Of a stretch of 64,000 nucleotides of DNA, positions 35,978-47,524 are shown piece after piece. The stretch's first letter is position 1, and each line of letters begins with the position of its first letter. The translations under genes were made by a program, and so were the position numbers. The notes below the pieces were generated by a model. That model saw only the letters and a list, made by a program, of their open reading frames with translations. It ran no database searches and was not told the DNA's origin. The stretch spans positions 5,659,723 through 5,723,722 of the forward strand of contig OZ022589.1 in the NCBI GenBank assembly GCA_963669155.1. Reading direction: 5' to 3'. Origin of the DNA: Arbacia lixula (Eukaryota; Echinodermata; Echinoidea; Arbacioida; Arbaciidae).

Positions 35978-38330
35978 GTAGCGACCAAAAGCGTGAACAT
36001 CATATTTCGGTTTGTTTTCTTAAGGACACTGTAGTTTTCTTTTGGCGCCGTTTTAGCCACGTCACAATGTATAGAAAACGTGTCACTTGTTTATTTCCTC
36101 GCCGACTAAGTAGTCCTGTCATTCATTTATCATATCATTTAATTTAATTACTATATAACATTTTATATGAACATTACGAGTCGTTTTGGATTGTTTTAAC
36201 CTGTGTGTGATATACTTTTCTATTCAAAAGTTTTCACCTACTCAATTAACTCAACATATTTAGCATTACTCAATTAATGTTAGTAAAATTGTTTCGCCGA
36301 TATATGCAAAGTAGCTATGTCTGGCAAGGCCCGTTCGGGTAGGCGCGTTAGCGTCACTTGCATCTTACTAGCAAGCGAGAGTGGTTGTCCTTGTTTTTGT
36401 CCGTACCAAGGCCGTCCCATCAGTACGTGGCAAGGCCGTCCAGTACGTGGCATACTTGTACAGTATTGCCCAAGCCACTACAAACTCCAACCCAGTGTTC
36501 GACCTCATGTCCTAGGTCGCAAGCAGGTCCGCCCCATAACTAGGGGGTTCTTTCTCCTACATAGTAAAGTAACACCAACCATACACCAGATGGCCTCGTG
36601 TCCTCATTTTGTCGGGCGGTAATCGAGGGACCTATCAACGGTTTCTTCATATATATATATATGTTTCTCTGCATGTTATATATCTCGTAGTTGTACACGT
36701 TTATACGTTCAACTCAATATGGCTAAGTATCTCTCTCATGTCTACTCTCTCTCTGCCTCTCGTTCTTCTTTATCTCCCTGTCTCTTTTCCCGTCATATAT
36801 AGTGTGTCATTCCCTCATACGTTCGACGCCACCCTATTATCGAGAGAATAAATCATGGATTGTGAAATATAGGTTTCATTAATCAAAACGTTGTCGGGCA
36901 GATGGAATACCATGTCTTTATACAAGCAGGACGAACTATTTAGGGCAGTCATTGATTGAATCTGTACTTCCATTATCAGGATGCATTCTGAGAGCACACG
37001 TCTTATCAAGGGTTTGACTATCATTATGTCGATACCACCTAATGGAGCAGAACCGAGCAAATTGGACCATCTACCTTCCTGCTTCTCTATAATCCTATAT
37101 ACTGACCATGCATGCCATTGGACATGTTCATCATTTCGATGCCATCGGATAGAGCACAACAGTAAAAATTGGACGGCCTATATACCTGTAAACCTAGATA
37201 AATGTATTCCTGGGTAGGGGAAAATTATGTCATACCTCCATTTGTCATACAGGAGATGACCCGTTCAGATGCATGTCATCAGACCAGTTCACATCATGAT
37301 ATTTCAATTCGTTTTTCTTCACCTTGTTAACTCCTATATGTTTTTATTCGTATGTTCATGAACTAAATTTAGCCGTTGCCAACTCAAGAAAGGAGTACCT
37401 TTAATTGACCTATTTAGAACTTTCTTTCTTATCAAGTTATTTGGAAAATTTCAAAGAAATTAAGAGCAACACTTAGAAATCCTGCACTGTACTGTTTTCA
37501 AAAGCATCGAGGAATATTTCAAAGAACGGATAAATATATGTATAACTTTTTATATTTTATATGTTGTGCGATTGTGGGATTCAATCATTGTGAAATGAAA
37601 TCTTAAGATGAGGATAATCATGAACAGTGCTTGTGTGTTTTATGCTTACATTAGTATTGATGCAATTAACAGAATTGGACAGGCCATGTGTGACTCTAAA
37701 TGTATGGTGTTCTCTCTAAGATGCTGTTGCCCCACCATCATTTTCGTCATTGCATAATAAGACAACGAACAGCACATGTTGAAGACTCATATATGTCATA
37801 ACTTGTCAGCGGCATCGGCTCAAAAAATAAAACAAGTTTAATATCCTTCCTGATATTATCACTTTTTAAGGTCAAGGCTATAGCCTTATTTTCAAAGCAG
37901 TTGATATTATTGGTAATGTACTGAGCGTGTTTATTCGTTCGCTTATCCGCACTTGCGAATACGTGTAAGCAAAACCGGTAAATGGTAAGATTTGTCACGT
38001 GACTGGCGCTTTTAACTCGAGAAGATGTAGTCGCCGCTGCCGATAGGATTATCCCCTGTCGTATAAAGCATAAGCTGTCAGCATGTCCTCATCTAGCTGA
38101 GACGGGGGTAATCCCGCGATCAGCAGACGGCTTTCTGTGGCTAGGGCCCGTCAAGCTCCCTCACAACAACACCCCGCAGACGACATCAACCGGAGAAGCG
38201 CGCGCAATGCATAAAGAAATAAAACCTGGTGCCCACAGACGACAGTGAAACAACTTCACTTCTGTGAGTTGAAGCATAGTTTATGCCCTGCAGTAAGACA
38301 TACGACTGGCAGAGACGGGCCTTGTTTCTT
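35978..38330. other. Unassigned stretch
   Basis: No gene recognised. A small duplication (CAAGGCCGTCC with AGTACGTGGC) occurs at 36408-36451. Near 38040-38115 a TATAAA box and two Otx-type GGATTA/TAATCC cores lie in a GC-richer patch, a weak promoter candidate. Open frames at 36815-37159 and 36317-36622 carry no domain. Confidence 0.3.
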
Positions 38331-38382
38331 CGGGGTGGAGGTGGCGTGGGGTGGGGTGGGAGAAGGGGATGGGGGTGAGGTA
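38331..38382 (+). repeat. G-rich tract, G-quadruplex-prone
   Basis: Several GGG/GGGG runs separated by one to four bases, for example GGGGTGGGGTGGGAGAAGGG near 38348. Confidence 0.75.
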
Positions 38383-38944
38383 TAAACATACGTCTTGACC
38401 GAATGAAAACATACGTTATGAAATTTGCGAACCAAAGCAAAAAACTGGTGAGAACAAACTTCTGTAAAATGTAATGTGTATGAGTAGGTCTTTACAATAA
38501 AACATCACATCATATGCGCTCATTACCACGTTCAATACTTGCCTTAGTAGTATTTTGTAATTCACACAGTCCTTATTCACATAAACATAATCAACTACCG
38601 AAATGCTTGTCTCAGTGTATCTCATCGATCATATTTATAACATTTGACAAAAAAAACACCCTTGTAGAGTGCGAATTGGGAAAGTGTAAGAAAAAGAAAA
38701 GGGGGGGGAGGGGCGCAAACAGTGGAAATTGGGGTGTATGGCAAGATCGAACGCTCGTATTGGCGTGGTGTTGAATTAATGCGTGTTGAATTCAAATGTA
38801 TAATTCGAGGCAAAGAATGCAAACGGTAAACTTTCGTGCGTGACTATGTCTCTTTTAAATGTATGGCGTGAAACCTTGAAATATTCGGTGGGACATTAAA
38901 TCATGCCTTGAATACCGAAATCTGCTGGCAAATGGTCTGTCTTG

Positions 38945-39000
38945 TCTGTCTGCCCTCTCTCCCTCTATCTCTCTCCCTCTATCTCTATATCCCCCTCTCC

Positions 39001-39036
<36 letters not shown>

Positions 39037-39166
39037 CTCTCTCTCTCTCTCCTTCTCACTCCAACCATATCTATCTTTCTATCTCTATCTCTCTCTCGAT
39101 CCTTTCTATCTATATACGGTATCTCTATCATTGCCCATATTTCTCTTTCTTTCCCTCTTTCTGTCA

Positions 39167-39198
<32 letters not shown>

Positions 39199-39200
39199 AA
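38945..39200 (+). repeat. CT-rich microsatellite region
   Basis: Interrupted (CT)n with pure blocks at about 39003-39031 and 39169-39192. Leu/Ser-rich frames here are artefacts. Confidence 0.95.
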
Positions 39201-40425
39201 TTTTTCTCTTTCCCTCTTGAACAGGCATCCCATTAGTTTATCCTACTCTCTCTCCTGTCAACTCCTATCCATTTTTTATCTTTATCCCTTATCGCTTCCA
39301 ATCTATTTCGGTTGTGATCAGTAACTTCCCTCTACATATGACGTGATTTATGATTCATGATATGAAAGCCATTTTTTCATCAAAGCTATACTTTTCAAGA
39401 TTTACTCCTAGATGAAGTTCCGATTTCGACATGAATAACTTTAATCCCTAATCATGGTAATTGGGAAATGTGAGATCATATATCGGTGTATATTTATTCC
39501 AGTGAAATCCCTTTCCCTAATTATTACGATGCGTAAAAGGTTTACTGTCAGCATCAAATATAGTAGGTGATAAAATGAAAGGATTGACACTTCTGAAAAT
39601 AATCACAAATAAGTTATAACTCAAATCAAGCTGAAATTGTCAAAGGGTTTATACTTTTTAGAAGCAAATTGTGTGACAATTCATCAAGCACTTTTTTGAA
39701 GTAATCCTGAGAATATTCAAAGTGATTTTTGATTTGTTAACACCTAGTACAACTGTCCAGAATTTTAGTTTGATATTTCTGGGGCTAGGGAGGTGGTGGT
39801 GGTGGTGTTGGTGGTAGGGGGGAGGGGTCTATCAATAAACCTCATTTTACATGATTAAACATTTATACATTACACACGTGAAATCAATTTAATCAACTTA
39901 AGAAAGTTCAAAATATTCACGCTTTACATGAAACCTAAATATTGCACATCGAGCAAATGTAAAACTGGTTCTTGCAAACAGCCCACAAGTTGGCATTTCA
40001 ACGGCCAATTCTGTGAAATTGCGATGTTACTTTTTTCCGTGTGATTTCACGCAAATCATAAGCAGATCAGTAGAGTGTCACCGAGGCGTGAACATAAGCG
40101 GTACATATTTCCTTCATCATCGTCATCACTATGACCATATTCTTCTTTTTCTTCTTCTCCTTTAACATCATCTCTTAGTTGTGGCGGGCTTAGATAAAAT
40201 TTCCTGCACTTTACCGCGGCACGCCACCATACATGCTTGTTTTCTTAAGCGAAGGCGAGGGCGAAACTGACAGCTTCGCACCCCGAGACTCGGCGTTGGG
40301 GAGTGACCGGAAATCCCTACTGATTCATCGGTTCAGCGGCGCCGGCGGGCTACAGTAAATGAAATGCATGCATATTTAATTGTAATCTATTTGATAGCTG
40401 GAAGCTGTGCATTCTTCTGTTGCTA
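39201..40425. other. Unassigned sequence
   Basis: No gene recognised. A GGT-rich stretch lies at 39789-39827, and a CpG-rich patch at 40215-40355 (CAGCGGCGCCGGCGGGCT) could be regulatory. Confidence 0.3.
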
Positions 40426-40530
40426 CCTCTCTCTCTCGCTCTACCCCTTCCCCTCTATCTCTCTATCCCTCTCCCTCTCTGTCTCTCTCCCTATCCCTCT
40501 CTGTCTGTCTCTATCTCTATCTCTCCATAT
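40426..40530 (+). repeat. CT-rich microsatellite
   Basis: Interrupted CT/CCCT/CTGT repeats ending in a short TA run. Confidence 0.9.
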
Positions 40531-40559
40531 ATATATACACACAAACAAGCAGGATAAAA

Positions 40560-40660
40560 CAGATATGTAAATGTGAACACAAAGAAATTGATAAAAACGC
40601 CTGGGGAGAAAAATATTTCAATATCTTGGTCATAGACCTTTAAAGACCTTTATTAATATT
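40560..40660 (-). repeat. Dispersed repeat R1, copy 3
   Basis: Contains AACACAAAGAAATTGATAAA then ACGCC, GGGGAGAAAAATATT and, on the minus strand, AAAGGTCTATGACC. This order matches copy 1 at 9605-9690. The GACCTTTA segment is itself repeated (40636 and 40645). Confidence 0.5.
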
Positions 40661-41520
40661 TATATTTACATACTTTTCAGCGGACGGCTTTGTATACAAT
40701 GAACATATTTGACAAATGTGGACGAAGTGATCAAATGAACTTTGAAGGGAACGGGAACATTTGTCGACATTCATCATTTTCAATCAATAAGGAATGTTAC
40801 GCAGTGATAATAAGGTTGTGATCGGAGACGAGTTCTTGACAACGTGTGAAACATCACTCCATCATTCATGCCAGGTTGATTAAACGCACACGTCTAATTG
40901 CTTTCCATTAACAATTTTCTGATATTTGATTGTGCTTACATACAAAAAAGAAGAGGCTTTCCGATATGAATGCAGGCAGGATCTTGTGAAATATTTGTAT
41001 GACAGATAATCATTTGAGTTATTTTGAAGAAATTATACTATACAAATATTGTGGGGTTAATAATAGTTCTTGTTTGGAATAAATGTGTAATATTTGTGAA
41101 AGACATATGGAATGCAAAGAGCATATGAAATTATATCATAAACAGACGTAAATTTTCTTCTCATAGCACCGTAAAAGAGAACAGATAATCCGTTAATGGT
41201 TAACATAGCTATACACGGTGCATTAAGTGCCATTACATTGTGAAGGTATTCCAGAAGTTTCCTTTATCGTAGTAGTCATGATAAAATGTGTGTGTGCGTG
41301 TGTACGTGTGTGTGGGGGGAGGAGGGGGTGTATGTGTGTGTATGTGTATCTTTATGTGTCGTTTACCCCGAGTAGGCTTATTTGTTTGATATGACTACGG
41401 ACATTGCTTCTTCACCGTGTCCCTCGTCATTCAATGCATCATTTGAATGAATGACCCTTAGGCTGATTCCTACGCCAAGACTGTTTGTATCTCCAACTAT
41501 CTCCAACTGGCATTATTTTG
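40661..41520. other. Unassigned sequence
   Basis: No gene or defined repeat apart from a degraded TG/G-rich stretch at 41288-41345. Confidence 0.3.
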
Positions 41521-41535
41521 ATATAGGTACATGTA

Positions 41536-41537
<2 letters not shown>

Positions 41538-41577
<40 letters not shown>

Positions 41578-41590
41578 ACTCTCTCATTCC
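41538..41590 (+). repeat. CT microsatellite
   Basis: A (CT)n run of roughly 30 bases with impure edges. Confidence 0.95.
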
Positions 41591-41697
41591 CTCTCTGTCT
41601 TTTTAGCGGAATAGGAACTATTTGTGCGCCATACAGCATGCTACTCCTAATGAGTTTCATGTATGACTGGTGTAATGCTTCAATGGCGCATGAAGAG

Positions 41698-41762
41698 TAG
41701 AAAAGGCATGTTTCTGGCACTCAAGGACTTAACTCTCTGAGTGCCAGAAACATGCCTTTTCT
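41698..41762. repeat. Perfect 25-bp palindromic arms centred on TTAA
   Basis: AGAAAAGGCATGTTTCTGGC (then ACTCA) at 41698-41722 is exactly inverted at 41738-41762. The TTAA at 41729-41732 sits near the centre. The right arm is the start of the M1 copy at 41733, so a duplicated, inverted end of that element abuts it across the shared TTAA. Confidence 0.8.
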
Positions 41763-41817
41763 CGCTGATAATACACATAAACCCCATAGACAAGCGGTTA
41801 ATCTGGCACACAAAGGG
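41733..41817 (-). mobile_element. MITE family M1, complete copy (85 bp)
   Basis: TTAA at both sides (41729-41732 and 41818-41821). Ends are CTCTCTGAGTGCCAG and, on the minus strand, CCCTTTGTGTGCCAG. The body read on the minus strand (TCTATGGGGTTTATGTGTA) matches the copy at 21994. It is the best defined member of the family: a non-autonomous piggyBac-like MITE by ends and target site. Confidence 0.75.
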
Positions 41818-41821
41818 TTAA

Positions 41822-43796
41822 CTTAAGATTAAACTCCACACGACTATTTCGTCGGGCGGGATATTATCACCATATACGTGTACATGCAATGTTCGTTTGA
41901 GGCATTTTTTTAACGAAATAACAAGTACTAGCTTTCTTGTCAGCCATGTGTTTGCGTTGTCCTGTTTCTAATAGTTGTCGTATATGTAGCTGTTTTATGT
42001 ACATGTGTCTCACGAATCTCATCATCATCTCCATTGATTCATAATATTTCTTATACGATTATATCTTGTACACAATTATATGCATTGTATTTTTATATTG
42101 GGCTTGGAACCTTGTCATTGACTGTACCAAAATGGATGATGGAGATGAATAAGGCGAACACCATTCAAGACAATATGATTATTTTCTTTTCAAGAGCTAT
42201 CCAACACTTCGGTCATTACCTTCCACCTCACTCAAGAAAGATCTGCACTAATTGCTATGCATTCACTCTAGAAAAAGAGGGATGGAAAGAAAATTAACAG
42301 GGAGAGAGAGATGGTGAGAGATAACAGAGGAAATGTGAGAAAGAGGGTGAGTGAAAGATGCAGATATACAAGAGAGGGTCGTGGGGCGATAAATGGAAAT
42401 GGCGAGACAGGATACCAACATATACACAGACAGAGAGTAGACAGAGAGATATACACATGGAAACAAAGACACCGAGAGAGGGAGAGGAGGTGAGGGAAAT
42501 GGATATTATGTGCCTTAACTCATTTCCATGCTTTGTTTTCTTGTGCCGCTTCTCCGCTGACGAATTGAGGCTATATATCCAAATTGGCGTTGCGGAATGT
42601 CTTCTAGATGTGCTCTCATTAACACCCGACGAAGGACTTCCTTAATCGCGGATAAACATGCCCGTTCGGGGTGCCTCATGCTCCAGCTCCCATGTGCTAA
42701 CCTAGAGGACGTAATGAGCTAGAGCTAGAGACGCCGAGAGTGTTTCGCCTTCGACCGGAAAAACACTTGACAAAAGCATGTTTCTCACACGGAGGTGTAC
42801 AGCATCAGACATTAATAAAGTTTTGACGCCCGAGTACCTGAAGTCGCTGTTACCAGGAGTGTCACCTCTATCTCGGAGCGCTTTTCAACGCTTTCTTATT
42901 TAAGGATGTGAGGAGATGATGTACCAACGAAGCGAGAGGGAAAAATGCGAGAATTATGAAAAGAGACAAGGCATGGAGTTATTAGAAGGAATACAACGGA
43001 AAATAACATGGCAAGGGGAAACAAAAAAGGGAAGATTGAGATGGAGACAGATGTGAGTGAGTGCGTCTTTGCATATGTGTACGTGTTTGGACATTTCCCG
43101 TTAACTCGTGCCAATTTTTTTAAAGGCATGACTAAGATTTAGTGATAAGACATATTGTAAACCAACAGTATACCAAATAAACTTGGCTAATGACTGCAAA
43201 GAGGCTACTACAGATACTAGCTCTCGCATACAGTAACTTGGATATATTTCCTTGGTGGATAAAAAAAAAAAGGATAAACGGGCATTTTCAAATTTTCAAA
43301 TTGTCATTTTAGCATAAACAGTCAGCTTACCCACCAGGTTAAAAGAATATATTTAATATACAGACACATATATCGACTTGCACAACGCTTGAAATCTATT
43401 TTTAGTTTCCTCTCATTGATAAGGTATGACATCGACGCGGAAACGTGTGAAACAGTGAAGTTCTGTACGATATGCGTGTTTTCGTTCGAGGCCAGTTCTT
43501 TGAAAAGAAATAAAAGCCCGAACAAATTTCGTCGCAATGAAGCCATTAGGAGCGTTGCAGTTGGAAGATGGAGTCTTTTGAATTCATTGTGATGTTGTGA
43601 ATCCTGACGGAATTGTTATCACAACAAACCGACCAATTGGGCGTGAGGAGAAGATGGAGAAAAGAACGCATCATCATACCCCATACTTTCTTTATATCGT
43701 GAACACGCATCAATATGTGTATGAGGTCGTTTCCTTCGCTACTATCGCTCTGTGGAATCACAGGGTACTAATTGGGAAGTGGCCGGCTTCTTTCTC
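41822..43796. other. Unassigned stretch with AG-rich segment
   Basis: AG-rich sequence at about 42297-42490 gives artefactual open frames on both strands. A CpG-rich part lies near 42580-42760. No gene is recognised. A 12-base A run is at 43261. Confidence 0.3.
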
Positions 43797-43804
43797 TTTC
43801 TCTT

Positions 43805-43867
<63 letters not shown>

Positions 43868-43868
43868 G
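43797..43868 (+). repeat. CT-TA compound microsatellite
   Basis: (CT)n around 43809-43845 joins directly to (TA)n to about 43867. Confidence 0.95.
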
Positions 43869-44401
43869 TCGTCTCTTCGTGAAGCTTTGTTAAACCTTAT
43901 TGTTCTTTCGTTAATATTGCTAACTGGAATTGCAGGTCATTAGGGAAAGTGCCAAGCTTCTCATATCTGCAAAGATATATTTCTGAACATTTGAAAGTTT
44001 CAATATCTGTAATATCCTTTAGATGGTCTTTCGTTTAGCTTCGTTGAGCAATCATGAGCTAGTTTGAGCTGTGAACGAGTTAGAATATTTTGTTTTGGTT
44101 TCTATATTTCATTTTCCTCAGTACTGTGTTCTTGTTATACGATGCAGTCAAAATGAATGAGATCGAAAGCAAGAATGACAGAATAAAAGAAAGTGACAAA
44201 AGGAAAAGAACAATTTAAATAAGAGTGATATGAAGGGTTGGGACACAAAAGAACTAAGTACAAATGCGTGTAGATAAGAAAGACGAGGCAAGAATAAAAA
44301 AAAAGTTGATGAGCAACACCCCAAAGAGTAATTTACACGGAAACGTCTTGTACACTGCTGCAGAGATTATTTGATTTTATTTGCACGCCGTATTCATACC
44401 T
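43869..44401. other. Unassigned sequence
   Basis: AT-rich with no gene or structured repeat recognised. Confidence 0.3.
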
Positions 44402-44868
44402 ATAGCCTTAACTCTTCGAGTATTCTCATATGTTGTTTGATGCTGTCTTTTTGACGGCTTTGTCAGTGTTGTCTTTTTTTTTTCTTTCTCCTTTTCCCTT
44501 ATATGTATTTTGTGTGTGGCGCGCACGCTTGTCCAGGTGCATTTATGTGCGTGAAGTGTTTTCGGGTGTGTGTGCGCACGTGTGTGTGAGTATGCTGATT
44601 CCTTTTCTCGGGACCTACCCCCACAAGCTTCTGCTGTCTGTAGGTTCCTCCTAATAACTTATTATATAACTTCAGAATAATCAATTGTACATTCTGTAGA
44701 TTAATTTACACATTGTGCATGTAGGATCGTTATTTTATATTATGTATACACTTCATTTTAATATACATGCGACTTTTGATTTTGTTTAATATTGCTTCGA
44801 TCTCCGGATGTATGTTACAAATATTATTTTGTGAAAATCTTAATAAATGAATGAATTTAATTGACTTC
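44402..44868 (+). mobile_element. LINE 3' end, family L-A, copy B
   Basis: Matches copy A (34640-35135) in the opposite orientation: TTGTTTGATGCTGTCTTT at 44433, GCTTGTCCAGGTGCATT near 44529, CCCCCACAAGCTTCTGCTG near 44618, and the end TCTTAATAAATGAATGAATT at 44848. No protein is encoded. The tail is TGAA-like rather than poly-A, as in CR1/L2-like LINEs. Confidence 0.75.
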
Positions 44869-45030
44869 TTGGTCTGTCATTGAAATGCACACAGATTTAA
44901 TAGAGCAGCATTGTGTGTGTCACTGAAAGTGTTCACCCTCACAGTAACAGTCTCATGTCAGTGACACAGCACAGTCTGTCGCCTGTGGGTCTGAAGAATT
45001 TGTCACGGTGACAACTGCGCCTCTCACGGC

Positions 45031-45043
45031 AACAATTATGACA
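45031..45043 (+). repeat. Target-site duplication, left copy
   Basis: AACAATTATGACA, exactly repeated at 45611-45623 and flanking the L1/Tx1-like insertion. Confidence 0.85.
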
Positions 45044-45453
45044 TGGTTCCAATTAGATCATGCCTTTCCACAGATTTACGTTATTTTCAGATTAAACTAC
45101 TTCATCGTTTGCTTGGTGTAAACAAATATCTTTTAACAATTGGTCGATCAGATACTGACATGTGTACGTTCTGCTCAGCTTCTGTTGAAACAATTTCACA
45201 TTTATTTTGGGAGTGTCATGTAACATCAAAATTTATAAAAGAAGTTAAATCAACTCTTATAGGCGATGATATTGTATTGAATAAGACATATCTCTTGTTT
45301 GGGTTCTTAACACGGGAGCACAGCAAATTCAATTTCCTTATTTTGTATGCAAAATATTACATCTTTACCACGAAATATAAAAACAATGTATTATCGCTTT
45401 CGAGCTTTAAAAATATGCTTAAATATTATAAAGATATTGAAAAGTACATTTAA
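45043..45453 (+). CDS. C-terminal end of L1/Tx1-like reverse transcriptase protein (fragment)
   Basis: This 136-codon frame is the carboxyl end of a non-LTR retrotransposon ORF2. Residues 12-30 (LRYFQIKLLHRLLGVNKYL) and the zinc knuckle C41-x2-C44-x8-H53-x4-C58, with HLFWEC, are typical of the zf-RVT region that follows the reverse transcriptase in L1/Tx1-type elements. The endonuclease and RT core are missing because the insertion is 5'-truncated. The ATG is fortuitous: its first base belongs to the target duplication. The frame has no internal stop, in keeping with a recent insertion. It would not make a working enzyme by itself. Confidence 0.8.
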   Translation: MVPIRSCLSTDLRYFQIKLLHRLLGVNKYLLTIGRSDTDMCTFCSASVETISHLFWECHVTSKFIKEVKSTLIGDDIVLNKTYLLFGFLTREHSKFNFLILYAKYYIFTTKYKNNVLSLSSFKNMLKYYKDIEKYI

Positions 45454-45610
45454 ACCCGAAAATGCAAATTTGTTATGTATGCAGACAGATGGAGTGTCAT
45501 TAATTTATCTTAAGACCGTATATACATGCAACTTGTCTTCTACGTACGTTGAAATGTTTATTGTTGATAACTCGAGAATATTTGAATAAATTTGATTTGA
45601 AAAAAAAAAA
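45044..45610 (+). mobile_element. 5'-truncated L1/Tx1-like LINE with poly-A tail
   Basis: A 567-bp insertion bounded by a perfect 13-bp duplication (45031-45043 and 45611-45623). It holds the C-terminal RT fragment, about 145 bases of 3' UTR with an AATAAA signal near 45588, and a poly-A tail at about 45600-45610. All are hallmarks of target-primed reverse transcription. The exact duplication argues for a young insertion. Confidence 0.9.
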
Positions 45611-45623
45611 AACAATTATGACA
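45611..45623 (+). repeat. Target-site duplication, right copy
   Basis: AACAATTATGACA, identical to 45031-45043. Confidence 0.85.
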
Positions 45624-45774
45624 ATTACTAAAATGTCCCGTCACAGTTTCTGGAAGAGTTCATGAAAGTGAGCTGTAAGTAAAAATTTCATGCCAGGGAA
45701 CATGCTTTCTGTAAAGGAGTTGTGTGTATTGCCTATCATAAAACGTACCAGTGATGCAAAAGGATTGATTGCAG

Positions 45775-45791
45775 CCCCCCCCCCCCCCCCC
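45775..45791 (+). repeat. Poly-C run
   Basis: A C homopolymer of about 17 bases. Confidence 0.95.
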
Positions 45792-45832
45792 TTCTTTGGC
45801 CTGGCAATTTGGTGCCATATACATAGAATTAA

Positions 45833-45910
45833 CCAATTGAGTGCCAGATAAACTGCTGTTCTTAGTGATTTGGGTGTATTAATTGTACTAAAAAGGGGGC
45901 GCGTGGTACA
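45833..45910 (+). mobile_element. Partial MITE family M1 copy
   Basis: TTAA (45829-45832) then CCAATTGAGTGCCAG and the body TTTGGGTGTATTAATTGTAC, as in other members. The right end has decayed. Confidence 0.55.
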
Positions 45911-46734
45911 CTCCTTCTATGAATGACAGAAAAGTGATATATGAATTGCACTGATAATGCGAAGATAATGACAGTGGCACAGTACTCACATAGCATGGGT
46001 GCGTTGGTATACTATTTTGCATGAGGTGAAATATAAGACGATCTAGTTATCGAGGCGCAGACGAGTTGAATATCCAAGGTCAAAACGGTTTTAATGCATG
46101 GCAAAGTACAGATAAGTAGTTTCTGATAGTATCTCTAAATTAGAAAGTGGTGAAACATTTGGCTTACATCGAGTAAAGTAAGTAATGGCCACCCCGAATA
46201 GTCTCATCGCATTATGTTGATGTTTTACTCGAAAACCCTGCAATTATAATCACTCCCCCAGTCACTATGGTTTCTGGCCCAGGCGCACATCAACACGTAG
46301 ACAGCTAGTTAAGTCGAAATGAAAACTGCCTTTATGCGTGCTAAGGGGGCATTTGTTTGGTGCTTTTAGAGGAATATGAATCAAACTAATAGGGTTGATA
46401 GCCATGCGATCATAGGTATGGAGCTTGGGAGATCAATCGCCCGGAACACCTTTCCTTTCAGATCGAGTAGATCGAGGCGGAAGTGGGTCAAGGGAAGATA
46501 GGGAGAAAGACTCCAGAACGGAAGAGTCGCTCGTCAGTGGTAGATTAATTGCCGCGGCGGATGCGACCAGCCCGCTGTCGCCCGCACCATTACGCAAGGG
46601 CGAAATTTGTGTTCATTGCCATGGTAACGCTTCGCTCTATATTTCCTTCCAAAAACACGCCGTTGTCGCCTGCGCTGGCATTATAGATTAACCCATACAT
46701 CATTGAAGTGGGGAGCATTTCTCGAGAGGTACAT
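45911..46734. other. Unassigned sequence with CpG-rich patch
   Basis: CpG-rich between 46545 and 46680. ATTGCCATGGTAAC at 46615-46628 is one mismatch from an RFX X-box. No gene recognised. Confidence 0.3.
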
Positions 46735-46800
46735 TTGTCTCTCTCTGTATGTCTGCCTCTCACAGTCTGTGTCTGTGTCTCCAGCCCCTCCCCCCCCCCA

Positions 46801-46844
<44 letters not shown>

Positions 46845-46915
46845 TCTCTCCATCTCCCACTCTGTCTCTGCCTTTGTCTCTCCTTCCCTCCACTTCTCTC
46901 GCTCTCCGTTTCCTC

Positions 46916-46953
<38 letters not shown>

Positions 46954-47028
46954 ATATAATCAATTGTTCTGTCCCCTACATCCTATTTTCCTTTCTCTCT
47001 CATTTTCTCTCTCTCTCTCCATTCTCCC
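46735..47028 (+). repeat. CT-rich microsatellite region
   Basis: Several pure (CT)n blocks (about 46801-46840 and 46920-46951) within pyrimidine-rich sequence. Open frames on both strands here are artefacts. Confidence 0.95.
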
Positions 47029-47520
47029 AGTGGAATTGCGCTTGGATGTGCAAATTTGACCCATCAATTTGAATTTTATCAGGACACGGTAGGCTTCTGG
47101 CAAGTCTGGAGTATGTTTTCCCAGCTCAAGTCGTATCCACACTGTTCTCGTGGCTCCACACCTTATCATACTTCCACATGGTACAAGATATAAGGGATGA
47201 TCATAGGTTGTTTGAGATGGTGAAGGAAGACAATCATACATTTCTCATATGAAATGTCACCTCCATTGAAATCATCTCATACAATCAACTCTTATGGTTA
47301 AGAAGCTGTGGTAAATGGCGGGAATACTTCGACGGTGTGTACAGCAATTTTGAAAAGCGAAAAGTGGAGTACATTGTGGTCATTTTGTGGCTTCCCTATA
47401 AAATGAATTTCTGTAGTTATGATTTCAAATATTCCTAAGACGTACTATAAATGTACATACCACCATTGCTATGGTTACAGAACTGCAGTCACTGTTACTT
47501 TTAAGTTATATTATATTAGT
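47029..47520. other. Unassigned sequence
   Basis: No gene recognised. The end may hold an outer, more decayed unit of the tandem array that follows. Confidence 0.25.
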
Positions 47521-47524
47521 CTCA

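Noticed and set aside
36815-37159. 114-codon minus-strand frame
   Set aside because: No RT or other domain features and no splice or promoter support.
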